Shown piece by piece: positions 1 to 9,588 of a DNA stretch of 64,000 nucleotides. The notes below the pieces were generated by a model. It had not been told where the DNA came from. It saw only the letters and a program-made list of their open reading frames with translations, and searched no databases. The stretch is taken from positions 162,927,434 through 162,991,433 of the forward strand of contig CM076854.1 of assembly GCA_039519185.1 (NCBI GenBank), in the 5' to 3' direction. Position numbers and translations under genes: made by a program. This DNA is from Astragalus membranaceus. Lineage: Eukaryota; Streptophyta; Magnoliopsida; Fabales; Fabaceae. Within the stretch, counting starts at the first letter, position 1; every line of letters starts with the position of its first letter.

Positions 1-552
1 GCATGCTATGTTATTTAACTTATTTCACGACTAACCTGTCTGATTCCGAGGGAAAATTCCTTATTACAGCAAGCTTGCAAGAATTGCACATCTGAATTAA
101 CAGCTGCTGAACCAATACAACCAAGTGAACACCTCATATGATCCAATATCTCTCCAAACAATCGTTACGACTTACGAGAGATGTCTCTGCGTCCAAATAG
201 GGAATTTCAACACCAAAAAAGACAACGAGAGAGAGAGAGAGAGATCAGATTCCAACATATCACACTAAATTCACATCGAAATTGATTCTATACGAACGAA
301 ACAAAACTATAGAAATGAAAATCAGGACCGATTGATAAGCTATCGATTGTTCGATTTCCTAATTTTTTTGCCATCGTAATGCGATTCAACGGTATTAAGC
401 ACAAATTAAACCCTAGAATTGAATTGAAGGGAAAACGAAGAATCTAAACTAAATAACGAGAACCGGATTTCGATTTCAATATAAGCTTATATAAAAGTGA
501 AATTCAGCAAAGAAATGAAAAGGACGAAAGAGAGAAAAGGAATAGATAATAC
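1..552. other. Non-coding stretch, possible first intron
   Basis: AT-rich DNA with a short GA repeat near 228-244 and no convincing reading frame. If the donor at 552 is real, this is intron of the minus-strand gene whose first exon lies at 553-870. Confidence 0.3.
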
Positions 553-903
553 CTGGTCAAGAAGCCATTAATGGAAGATGAGTGGAAAGTGATAAGTGTA
601 TTAGGGAGGTGATAGAGATCTATCTGAACGTGGCGTGGGTTGGTTTGTTTGTTCACTGCGCTTTTTCTCCCTCTCTTTTTATCTGTATTCACATAGAGAA
701 GGGATCTAACAGTAACGAAGCGGTTACTGGGATAGTTAAATTAAAACAGTCACGAGAGAGAGAGACTATTATTCTTTGCGTGTGGCGTTTGGTTTGGCGG
801 GTGTGGCAGGTGTACCAGTTAGTTTGCTCAAGTAAATTGTACCTTCTCAGTTCTCAACTCTCAACTTTGGATTTCGGTTAGTGAGTTTACCAATTTATAT
901 CTT
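553..903 (-). promoter_or_regulatory. Probable promoter and 5' UTR exon of a gene left of the window
   Basis: Read on the minus strand, a TATA-like GATATAAATT lies at about 894-903. A leader of about 310 bases without a long reading frame follows and ends in CCAG at 553, just before GTATTATC, a good 5' splice donor. The only nearby ATG (in ATGGCTTCTTGA) hits a stop after three codons, as a short upstream ORF would. This fits a non-coding first exon whose intron runs left, with coding exons outside the window. All of this is inferred from signals; no product can be named. Confidence 0.35.
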
Positions 904-1031
904 TGGTAATTTTAGTCTATTGTTAGAGAAAGAAAGATGAAGTATCCGTTTCACTACCAAAAAAAACAGAGAAAGAAAGATGAAGGTAAGTATGAAATTG
1001 TTGTTGGGTAAAATTTGTTTCTTAAATTTTA

Positions 1032-2006
1032 ATATGAGAAAAGATTGTTTAAATTGAAGGTAACTATGGATTAAAAAAAATATGTAATAAAAAAAGGAGA
1101 TTACAAACTTAAAAAATAAAATAGAGTGTGTACATATTTGTCACGGAATTATTTTTTTTTTACCAAATTCCTTATTGAAAAATGTACTTTGAGTATTTGA
1201 ACGGTTAAAAAAAATTTCGACCATTAAAATACCCCAAAACACGTTGCTTTACGTATTTTGTCACGAAATTATATATTTTTTTCACCAAATTGGTTATTGA
1301 GACACAAACTTTGCATATTTGAATAGCTGCATTTTTTTTTGCGAACACTATAGCATAAAAGAACACACTACTTAGTATCGCATTTTGCATGTTTTGTTTT
1401 GAAACTATTTTTTTCACCAAACCGATCACCGAAAAATAAACTGTGTATTCGAACAGTTAATTTTTTTTTGTTTTTGAGGATTGAACTTTGAGTATTTGAG
1501 CGGTTAAATTTTTTTCGAACACTAAAGTATCTCAAAACACACTGATTAGCATCACACTTTGCGTATTTTGTCACGAAAATATTTTTTTTCCACTAAACAG
1601 GATATTGAGGCACAAATTTTGCTTATTTGAATAGTTTGATTTTTTTGCGAACACTAAAGCAACAATAAACACACTATTGCAAACACTAAAACATCCAAAA
1701 ACATACATTATTTATCATCGTACTTTACTTATTTTGTGACGAATTTTTTTCACTAAACAGGTTACCGAGGAACAAACTTTACATGATTTATCACGAAATT
1801 AATATTCATTTTTCACCTATCCGATTATCGAGGAATAAACTTCATGTACTTATAGATCTAATTTTTTTCTTCTAAATTTTAATTTACTTTTAAAAATAAA
1901 AATATGAAAAAAAGAAAAAGAAAAAGAGGAGGGTGGGGTGTTGGAGAATTTGGCGCCAATCTTGTGGTAGGTCCCACATGGAGACTCCACAAGATTTATA
2001 TCTTAA
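1032..2006. repeat. AT-rich degenerate tandem repeat block, copy 1
   Basis: The block is built from diverged units with the recurring phrases TTTTTTCACCAAA, TTGAGTATTTGAACGGTTAA, GAACACTAAAGCATC and ATTTTGTCACGAAATTA, about 120 bases apart. It has no plausible coding frame; the short ORFs here are low-complexity shadows. It ends in GACTCCACAAGATTTATAT (1983-2001). The same series of phrases, including a nearly identical 110-base stretch starting at 1032, recurs from 2297. Confidence 0.6.
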
Positions 2007-2034
2007 CTAGCGCATGGATCCGTGCGTCGCACGG
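2007..2034 (-). mobile_element. Helitron-type 3' terminus
   Basis: On the minus strand a GC-rich hairpin (CCGTGCGACGCACGG, 2020-2034) is followed by nine bases, then CTAG (2010-2007), then host T (2006). A short hairpin about ten bases before a CTRR end, inserted in front of T, is the known Helitron 3' signature. The element would run to the right. Its 5' TC end was not located, so its length is unknown. Confidence 0.5.
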
Positions 2035-2296
2035 GGCAAAAACTTCAGTTAATACGAAATTCCTGTCTTGTTAAAATTTATTTTTAAAATTGCAATATGA
2101 AAAGTCTCATTTGTTGATACCTCAAAACACGTTGCTTAGCATCACACTATGTATTTTGTCATGATTTTTTTTTCTTTCACCAAACCGGTTTTTGAGGCAC
2201 AAATTTTTCATATTTGAATCATTGGATTTTTTTACAAACACTAAAGCATCAAAGAACATACTATTGCGATCACTAAAACATCCAAAAACACACTAC

Positions 2297-3465
2297 ATGA
2301 GAAAATATTGTTTAAATTGAAGGTAAGTATGAATTAAACAAAATATGTAATAAAAAATGCGATTGCAAACTTTAAAAATAAAATAGAGTGTGTACATATT
2401 TATCACGAAATTATTATTTTTTCACCAAATCAGTTATTGATGAATGAACTCTGAGTATTTGAACGGTTAAATTTTTTTTCGCACACTAAAGTACCCCAAA
2501 ACCTGCTGCTTAGCATCACGCTTTACGTATTTTGTCACGAAATTATATATATAATTTTTTCACCAAATCGGTTATTGAGGCACAAACTTTGCATATTTGA
2601 ATAGTTGAACTTTTTTACGAACACCAAAGCATCAAAAACACTACTTAGCATCGTATTTTACACATTTCATTTTGAAATGATTTTTTTCACCAAACCGGCC
2701 ACTGAGGAACAAACTCCGCGTATTCGAATAGTTAAAAAAATTGATATTGAGGAATGAACTTTGAGTATTTGAACGGTTAATTTGTTTTCAAACACTAAAC
2801 TAGCTCAAAACGCAATGCTTAGCATCATACTTTATGTATTTTGTCACGAAATTATATTTTTTTCACCAAACCGGTTTTAAGGCACAAGTTTTGCATATTT
2901 GAATACTTGGACTTTTTTGCAAACACTAAAGCATCAAAAAACATACTATTGCAATCACTAAAGCATCAAAAACCACACTACTTAGCATCGTAGTTTACAT
3001 AAATATGTTATGAAATTTTTTCTCCATCAAACAGGTTATTGAGGAACAAACTATGCCTATTTGGACAGTTAATTTGTTTCCGACTACTTAAGTACCCCAA
3101 AATACACCGTTTTGCATTGCTATTTCCTTTCAACAAACTTTGCGTATATGAACAACTAAATTTCTTTTCAGACTATAAAGTAGCTCAAAACACACTGGCT
3201 AACATCACACTTTACATAATCTATCACGAAATTAATTTTTATTTGTTACCAACCCAACTATCGAGTATAGATCCTATTTTTTTTCCTTAAATTTTAGTTT
3301 ACTCTTAAATATTAAAAAAAAAGAGATAAAGAAAAAAATGAGGAGAAGGGGGAGGGGGATCTAAAAAAAATAGAGAGTAGGGGGTGGGGTGGGGGGGGGG
3401 AGGGGGAGGAAGGGTGGGAGTCTTGGCCCAAAATGGAGCTCAAGACTCCACAAGATTTAGATATA
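2297..3465. repeat. AT-rich degenerate tandem repeat block, copy 2
   Basis: Direct repeat of the 1032-2006 block. The starts match at 1032 and 2297 (both ATGAGAAAA followed by TTGTTTAAATTGAAGG), and the ends match at 1983 and 3444 (GACTCCACAAGATTTA). Copy 2 is longer because its G-rich stretch before the end is expanded. The same about 120-base units are visible. Origin unknown; it may be the body of a non-autonomous element. Confidence 0.6.
3336..3412 (+). repeat. G-rich tract, possible G-quadruplex
   Basis: Several runs of four to nine G on the plus strand (GGGGGAGGGGG, then GGGGTGGGGTGGGGGGGGG) inside otherwise AT-rich sequence. Such spacing can form a G-quadruplex. The matching place in copy 1 (1925-1940) has only a short version. 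Confidence 0.4.
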
Positions 3466-3558
3466 AGATGATAAGATGATATAAAGACACGATTCTTTTT
3501 CATCTTAAAGGCACTGAATCATTTCCCATGACAATCATGACACCGTTAAGTTTATAAA

Positions 3559-3560
<2 letters not shown>

Positions 3561-3596
<36 letters not shown>
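3561..3596. repeat. (AT)n microsatellite
   Basis: About 18 uninterrupted AT dinucleotides. Confidence 0.95.
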
Positions 3597-3598
<2 letters not shown>

Positions 3599-3599
3599 C

Positions 3600-4098
3600 C
3601 TAATATATTTTATTTTATTTTGACAAATACCTAAAATATTTTATAAAAAGAATGAATCCCTAAAAAATCTTTTTAAAAAAATGAAAGGTACCAAAAAACT
3701 AACAAATATTTTAAGTTTTACCGTAATGGTTTTTTAGGCGATGAATCAACTAAATCTTTCACGGGTGTGCTAGTCAAATCGACAATAGGATATAATATAA
3801 AATGTTATGAATAACTGAGATTTCATACCACAGCCTGATACTCCAAGTTGCTTAGATTTTATATTTTCAGTTGTTTGTGTAATATGAATAAAGGGTGATA
3901 TTTAGAAATTGCTATTCAAGTCTATTGTCATGATCATCTTTTTTGTCTTTCTTTTTGGAAGACGAAAGAGAGAGAAAAGGGGAGAGAGAGGATGGGCGCT
4001 AGGGTGATGATCAGAGATGGGCGGGGGAGAGACAGTGAGAAGTGATAGGTGACAATAAAGGCTGGTAGAGGGTGTTTCACCATGATTAAACCTGCAGA
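3600..4098. other. Intergenic, no gene seen
   Basis: AT-rich to about 3900, then purine-rich on the plus strand. The minus-strand 76-codon ORF here is low complexity and shows no family signature. Confidence 0.5.
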
Positions 4099-4320
4099 CA
4101 CTACTAGAAAAACAGTTTTTAGCGTCGGCCAAAAGGGAAAGAGGGAGACGCGCTGAGTGAGGGTAACAGAGGGAAAAAAAGTGGGGAAGTTATGGTTTTT
4201 TTGTAAAGTAAACTGAGACGTAGCGTCGGCCGTCCGACGCTAAAAATATTATTTAAAAATTAAAAATTTAGCGTCCGCTATTTCCAGCAAAGCGTCCGCC
4301 ACGACCGTCCGTTGACATTT
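4099..4320 (+). mobile_element. CACTA transposon end, truncated
   Basis: Starts with CACTACTAGAAAAACAG, a typical En/Spm terminal sequence. Subterminal repeats built on TAGCGTCGGCC and its complement GGACGCTAAA follow, as in CACTA subterminal regions. No matching opposite end (ending in AGTAGTG) was found nearby, so this is a remnant. Its subterminal motif differs from the TAGCGACGG/CCCTCGCTAA motif of the large CACTA at 7611-14377, so it belongs to a different family. Confidence 0.65.
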
Positions 4321-4379
4321 TAAGAATTTTGTAAGGAACCCAATATAAGGTAAAGATTTTCTTCGATTGAGCACTCTTA

Positions 4380-4541
4380 GTGTGTGTTTGGACTGGCGGT
4401 GGTGGGTAAGCCACGTCCAACAAAACTCACGGTCAAAAAACCACAGTACTGTTGAAGCTCCAATTTGTAGCTTCTAGAAAACCACGGTATGAGAGGGCTA
4501 AGACGCACGTTCCAGTGGCAAACGTGTTCCCAAACATACAC
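4380..4541. mobile_element. Small MITE, Tourist-like
   Basis: Short inverted ends GTGTGTGTTTGG and CCAAACATACAC, differing at one position, with TTA on both sides (4377-4379 and 4542-4544). A TTA duplication fits the PIF/Harbinger class. 162 bp, non-coding. Confidence 0.55.
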
Positions 4542-4544
4542 TTA

Positions 4545-5365
4545 AATAAGTCGAGGCAGCAAAGAAGATAATCCTAAAGGGGGTTTTGAAAGCGACGAGA
4601 CCTAGCAAAGTATAATATTTGGGTAGTTATCAGCTTTTGAGATATTTCTTTGCTATAAATATTTTTAAGTGAAAAACAACACCAACCACACCACAGATAT
4701 ATAATGTACCTAAGTTTTGTTCATAAAGAGTCGGTTAATTAATTTGTAATTACTAATTAGGGTGAACATTTAAGCTATTCATTCAATAAACTCTACATAT
4801 AAGAGCTCCATGTATTTGACTTATTCATCTTTCCAATATTTTTCAACGGCTGGATTTGTTTGACAGCATTAATTTTCGATATACAGTGCTCTTTGTGGGG
4901 GACTAAGAAAAGAATAAAATAAACACAAGACCAAAATAAAGGTAAGGAATGTAATACCTTCCTTTCCCGGGTATAAAGTTGAAGAATCCATTCCAATGCA
5001 CTGGATCATAAAAAAACAGAATTCCCCCTTCAACTTTTACAACATGTGGACAATATTCTTTTCTATCTTCCTCTTAAAGCAATTTACCAAGTTTCAAATG
5101 CTTTCTTATTTTACAACTTTTTTTTGGACCACATAGAACCTTCCCTTAGTCCATCATATGAGGTTCACATAAAAAAGATACGCAAAATATGACAGCAAAT
5201 TTGATTTTGAATTTGGTGATTATGATGCAGCTTATATATCTTTCATAGAATATTTTCATTGCATGTTCCTAGCATGATTTGAAGGTTATTGAATATTACT
5301 CTTAGCATGTTAATAGCAAATCAAAAATGTGCTAGTAGACTGAGAATAACAGATTCAGATTACTT
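4545..5365. other. Intergenic, no gene seen
   Basis: AT-rich. The 67-codon minus ORF at 4793-4996 shows no recognisable domain. Confidence 0.5.
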
Positions 5366-5480
5366 GATGTGCTAGCTCAGTGGTAGGAGCTTAGTCTTGT
5401 ATCCTCGAGTGCTTAGTTCAAATCCTCTCGAGGACAGTTGTAAAATAGTCATTAGTGTCACTTTGATTAATAAAATTAAG
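5366..5480 (+). mobile_element. tRNA-derived SINE
   Basis: Carries the two internal RNA polymerase III promoter boxes: box A TAGCTCAGTGGTAGG (5373-5387) and box B AGTTCAAATCCT (5415-5426), spaced as in a tRNA. A short unrelated 3' part ends in an A/T-rich tail. The sequence cannot fold as a complete tRNA cloverleaf with a 3' acceptor, so it is not a tRNA gene. No clear target duplication was found. Confidence 0.65.
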
Positions 5481-5676
5481 GATATATAAATGAAACTTCA
5501 TTAAGAATATTTATCTGATTACATAATGCTAGAAAGCACTTGATATATAAAATACTACTACATATATAAACTATCAATACTAAGGTTACTAATGTACTAA
5601 TTAAAATTCAAGCCAATAATATCAAAAAAAAAAAAATTTCAAGCCAGTTTATTCTTCCAGCATGGTAACATGTGAT

Positions 5677-5976
5677 TCAAGATTGGTATGGTTTAAGCAA
5701 CTGAGTGAGTGAACCACTTAGATGAAGGGACATGATTTCATTGGTGGACCCCATTAACTTCCCTCCTATGAAAACAGCAGGAACAGGTGCAGTACAACCC
5801 AACCTCAACAAAGCTTTCTCCATTTCCCTACCTTCAGGGTCTTGATCAATTTCATGAACCATAGGCCTAACACCAATTTCTTGAAACAGAATCTTCACTG
5901 CATAGCAGAGACAACAAGAACTCTTTGTGAAAATCACCACACCCTTTTCAGATGACAACCTTGTAACTTTGTCCAT
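5677..5976 (-). CDS. CC-type (class III, ROXY-like) glutaredoxin
   Basis: 99 residues, a single exon, one glutaredoxin fold. Residues 18-23 read SSCCLC; the CCxC active site is diagnostic of the land-plant CC-type class, which uses glutathione to reduce target cysteines and acts with TGA bZIP factors in development and in nitrogen or defence signalling. The TVP-like loop reads APVPAVFIGGK and the GSTNEIMSLH glutathione-binding stretch follows, both as in the family. I chose the ATG at 5974-5976 because the protein then starts MDKV like its paralogue at 17692; the frame stays open 31 codons upstream, but that stretch is not glutaredoxin-like. The C-terminus (LLKPYQS) lacks the ALWL-type end needed for TGA co-repressor binding in many members, so its output may differ. 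Confidence 0.92.
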   Translation of the reverse strand: MDKVTRLSSEKGVVIFTKSSCCLCYAVKILFQEIGVRPMVHEIDQDPEGREMEKALLRLGCTAPVPAVFIGGKLMGSTNEIMSLHLSGSLTQLLKPYQS

Positions 5977-6032
5977 CTTGATGATACTGATCAACTGAAG
6001 TGAAGTTGTTCTTCTAAAAATATATTTAGAAT

Positions 6033-6275
6033 TCTGTTCCAAGAGACAAATAAAATGAGAACAGTACAAGAAGGAAAATAAGTGTAATTTTGAGATATGT
6101 GTTACCTTAGACTTATTAGAACTCCCAAACCATTAGATCGAATCCAAAGTGAATTCGATCCAATGGTTCGTATTGGATTGGTAGTCTAAGGAAGAGTTAG
6201 GGGCATAGAAAATTATATATATTAGGCTTGAGGTTATTTGAAATGAGGTAGTGCTATAGAAGAGTATTTATAGGG
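6033..6275 (-). promoter_or_regulatory. Glutaredoxin 1 promoter, leader and probable 5' UTR intron
   Basis: On the minus strand, TATAAATA lies at 6265-6272. A leader follows, then a donor CTAAG|GTAAC at 6106/6105 and an acceptor GGAACAG at 6034, which would remove a 72-base AT-rich intron shortly before the ATG at 5976. The leader contains a long imperfect hairpin at 6105-6191: outer arms CCTTAGACT/AGTCTAAGG and inner arms of about 18 bases at 6128-6145 and 6151-6168. The splice sites are inferred. Confidence 0.5.
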
Positions 6276-6340
6276 ACAAGTTTGTTTGGGAAGAGCAAAG
6301 CACGTTCAAAAGAGGTTGTGCTTTTTAGATACCCAACTTA

Positions 6341-6367
6341 GTGTGTGTGTGTGTGTGTGTGTGTGTG
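6341..6367. repeat. (GT)n microsatellite
   Basis: About 13 GT units, about 70 bp upstream of the glutaredoxin 1 TATA box. Confidence 0.9.
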
Positions 6368-6390
6368 AATTGTGATTTTATTTGATTGAG

Positions 6391-6454
6391 CAAGTTGGGA
6401 GACACATTTACACGTATATGCGCAAGTTGGGAGACATATTTACACGTATATGCC
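6391..6454. repeat. 32-bp tandem duplication
   Basis: Two adjacent copies of a 32-base unit starting CAAGTTGGGAGACA and ending ACACGTATATGC, with only one or two differences. It contains an ACGT core in each copy. Confidence 0.85.
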
Positions 6455-7542
6455 TCTCTTAGTAGACTAGGTGCATAACCATGTATTTGAATCATGTATG
6501 AAGAATTTCATCAACATAAACAAATGAAAACAGTGTCTTCTTTCTTGTGACTCGGCTAATATATATATTGTGATTTACTTGTACAAACGTGTGCCACTAA
6601 TTAAATATTTGTTAAACTTGTGAAGATTTTTCTGAAGGTAATAGAACTTATAGAAGTGGAAACCATAGAAGATGGTCAACTTATACCTTATTCTCACAAT
6701 CAATCGCTTTGAATCGTTATGCAGAAAGATTGGAGGTTGTGATTGCTTTCGGTGACTGTAAGATTCTTTGTGTTGCACCCACTAACTTGTATGATTCTCT
6801 CTCTCACACACACTCAAAACAGTTTAAGTTTTGGAGTTGGGATAATAGTTACATGTATGGAATATAGCATAATAGTGAAAAAGAAAACCGTTTGGCTTTT
6901 GAGAAGAAGAGGGAAATTAATCACTATTATTAACCGCACAGTACCTAGCTCCAGATTCATGTGAGGTATTTTAATGGGCTACTTGGCCTGGATTGTGCCG
7001 CCCTGCAGCAGCCAGCAGGCTCAGGTTTTATTAGGATAGGCTAAAAAACTCGGGTTGAAATTTGGGCTCAAACCGACACTATGGAGGTGCGGGCTTTTCC
7101 GAGTAGCCCGCGTTACATAAACATTAATTAAAACTAAAAAGAATATTTTTTGTTAGAAAACAAAATAACATGCTCACTATTATTTTATGTGTTGAATTTT
7201 GTTTTAAAGAAAATATGCTCACCGTGAAAATTGGCACGGGAATGGCCAGATCCAACGCTTATCAAAAGGCTACTTAGATATCTTTGGAAATCCAAGGCTT
7301 AGAGTAACATCTATTAGCCATTAAGCGAAAACCTTGTTTATTAAATTTGGCCGTGTAGTGTATCTGTTTTCTATGTGTGAATGAATTTAGCTCTGGGAAA
7401 ACAATTCAATCTCAGACACTGGTTAATGATGGAGAAACACAGGAGTTTGGCTTCCAACAGCCAAAGAAATTTTCAGTGTTATGAATATACTCCTAATATA
7501 TTTCAAAGATCAAAACCAAAAAAGCAGCTGCAATAGCAAGAA
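6455..7542. other. Intergenic, no gene seen
   Basis: Mostly unique AT-rich DNA. A GC-richer patch at about 6965-7110 contains repeated GGGCT/AGCCC words, resembling a similar patch at 14690-14790; both may be relics of one MITE family. Confidence 0.4.
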
Positions 7543-7616
7543 GGGTTGGTCCAAACAGTAACTGAGCTTAGTTCTCACCATAAATCCGGGTTGGTCCAAA
7601 CAGTAACTGAGCTTAG
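7543..7616. repeat. Short direct duplication at the CACTA left edge
   Basis: A 29-base stretch beginning GGGTTGGTCCAAACAG and ending CTGAGCTTAG occurs at 7543-7571 and 7588-7616. The second copy runs straight into the CACTA subterminal motif, where a CACTA end would be expected but is absent. Confidence 0.85.
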
Positions 7617-7830
7617 CGACGGACTGGTTCCCTCGCTAATTACCTCCTCGCTAATGGGTTTAGCGAGGGAATTTGAATTCCTCGCTAATTAGCGAGAGAA
7701 ATTTCCCTCGCTAATTCCCTCGCTAATTAGCGAGGGATTAAAATCTCTCGCTAATAAAGACAGTCACGTGGTTAAACTCAGACAGCCACGCGTCCAATTT
7801 CCCTCGCTAATTCCCTCGCTAATGCCCAAC
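7611..7830. repeat. CACTA subterminal repeats, left side
   Basis: More than ten copies of CCCTCGCTAA, TTAGCGAGGG and variants in both orientations. In this class such motifs are the binding sites for the DNA-binding TNPA-like protein. Confidence 0.85.
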
Positions 7831-8029
7831 TGATTGAATTTTTTTTTTGATAAACCTGCTTTTATACCTGTTTATTTTAATAATAAATAATAAAATCTAA
7901 AATACATAAAACAGTTTAAAATAAAAATTTCGAGAATAAAATTCTTCAATAACATCAAATTCGAATCAACAACACTTAATCTGAAATGTTATAACAAAAT
8001 ATTGAAATGTCAAACTGATACAACAAATC

Positions 8030-9588
8030 CTAAAAGCTGCCGCCATCAGACTCGTCAGCCTCCCTAACCTCTCCAGACTCCCCAGACTCCTCAGCTTGCT
8101 CCTCATCTTGCTGCATATTCTTAAAATACCTAAACATCAGCTTCTGCCTACGGGTCACCTTCGCAAAGTCTTCCTGCATCTTTTTCATAGCCTCAGTAGA
8201 GGTCCCGACCTCCTGTCGAGTATCGTGCAGCTCATGTCGAGTAGACTACAGCTCCTGCTCCAGCTGCCTAATATGCTCTGTCTCCGCAGGAGTAGAAGCT
8301 GGTCGACTGCGTCTTCTGCTGCTCCCGGCCACAGACTGACCCATACATGGAGCCAAGGGCCCCGTACCATACATGCGACCCTTAGACCAACCTACCGTCT
8401 TCTCCCAATTTTTGTTTGCCAGATCTATCATCTCAGGAGTAAGTTGGCCAAGTGATTCAGGGTCCCAGCTCCCCTGAGTCAGCTGAGTCATGATCTCATT
8501 TATTTGCTCCTGTTTTGAATAACCGCAAATTAGCGCTCAATTTTGACAAAGCAACATTATATAATACAAATCAAGTTGTATATTTACCTGAGTCATCCTG
8601 GAGCGTTCATCAACATACTCGCCAGTGCCTTTCCTCACATGGGTGGCTCTATGCAGCTCAGGAGCAGTGATAGGGAATCCTGTCTTCTTACTCTGTAAAA
8701 TGAAACACATTTTCAAAAATTTCTAACTAATTAACTAATGTAAAAAAACACACAGATTTTAAAAATAATTTACCAATCTAGAAGCATGCTGAGCCTTGTT
8801 GATGGACCCGCCGCAGTGAAGCGAGCCACCCTTTTGAGTTTCTATTATTCTTGGCTTTTGCAGCATTTTTCTTGAAAGTCTCTGTAGCCCAATGGCCCTT
8901 GAAGGCATTCCAAATTTCATCACTCATGTACTTAGGCTTCTTATCTTTACACCGCAACTAATAAAGCAAATCTAATATTTGAGCGCCCATCCTTTTAAAA
9001 AAAAGTCTCTGCACACTGTCATCATCTTCTATGTCCCATGTCACTTTGGTCTGTATTAAGTAAAATGAAAATATGTATTAGTAATTATATTAAACATTAT
9101 TAAACATAAAATTTAAACTAACAATATAAGTAATGACAAAATAATTGACACTTACCCTAAAGAAGTTCAGCAGATCATTCCTGTCCTTTTCATCGACTTT
9201 ACTCCACTTTTTATGGAACTTTTGAAAATATCTTTTGCGGATGACATGAGTGATGCTTGATGAAGCTGCCTTTGCAGGAAGAAGCCTGCATAATGAAAGA
9301 TATATCAAACAATCAAATATATATAAGTCGTTGCATAATTAACTTCAAAAAAACAAACAATATAATACTTACGCGTTACCACGACTATAAATGACTTTGA
9401 GTCTGACACCATTAATAACAATCACCTCCACTCTCTCGTCATCGGTCGATGAATCAAAATCAACATTACCACCACCAATATCATGCTCAACATCATCCTG
9501 GGGCTCTGGTGTAGGCATAGATAACCCAGTTGTGGGGCCCATATGTCCAGATGATGAGCCTATATGCCCAGCTGGTGTGGGGCTCTGT
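8030..9588 (-). pseudogene. CACTA second gene (Transposase_24-type), broken
   Basis: Five exons with good splice signals can be traced: 9588-9373, 9285-9156, 9050-8774, 8692-8588 and 8509-8030. The product resembles plant Ptta/En-Spm Transposase_24 proteins: GVRLKVIYSRGNA in exon 1, a W..F.KV domain in exon 2, KAKNNR..K and GGSIN in exon 3, HVRKGTGEYVDERS in exon 4, and GRMYGTG plus a coiled-coil tail in exon 5. It is dead: a TAG interrupts exon 3 (LLY-stop-LRC, near 8958), a frameshift follows NRNSKG, and another TAG splits exon 5 (QEL-stop-STRHEL, near 8246). In the family this protein is thought to bind subterminal repeats and help the transposase. The true first exon may be missing. Confidence 0.8.

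Noticed and set aside
1205..1574. Short minus-strand ORFs
   Set aside because: Fall in degenerate AT-rich repeats; the frames are not kept between units.
5366..5440. tRNA gene
   Set aside because: Box A and B are present, but acceptor and anticodon stems do not pair and an A/T-rich SINE tail follows.
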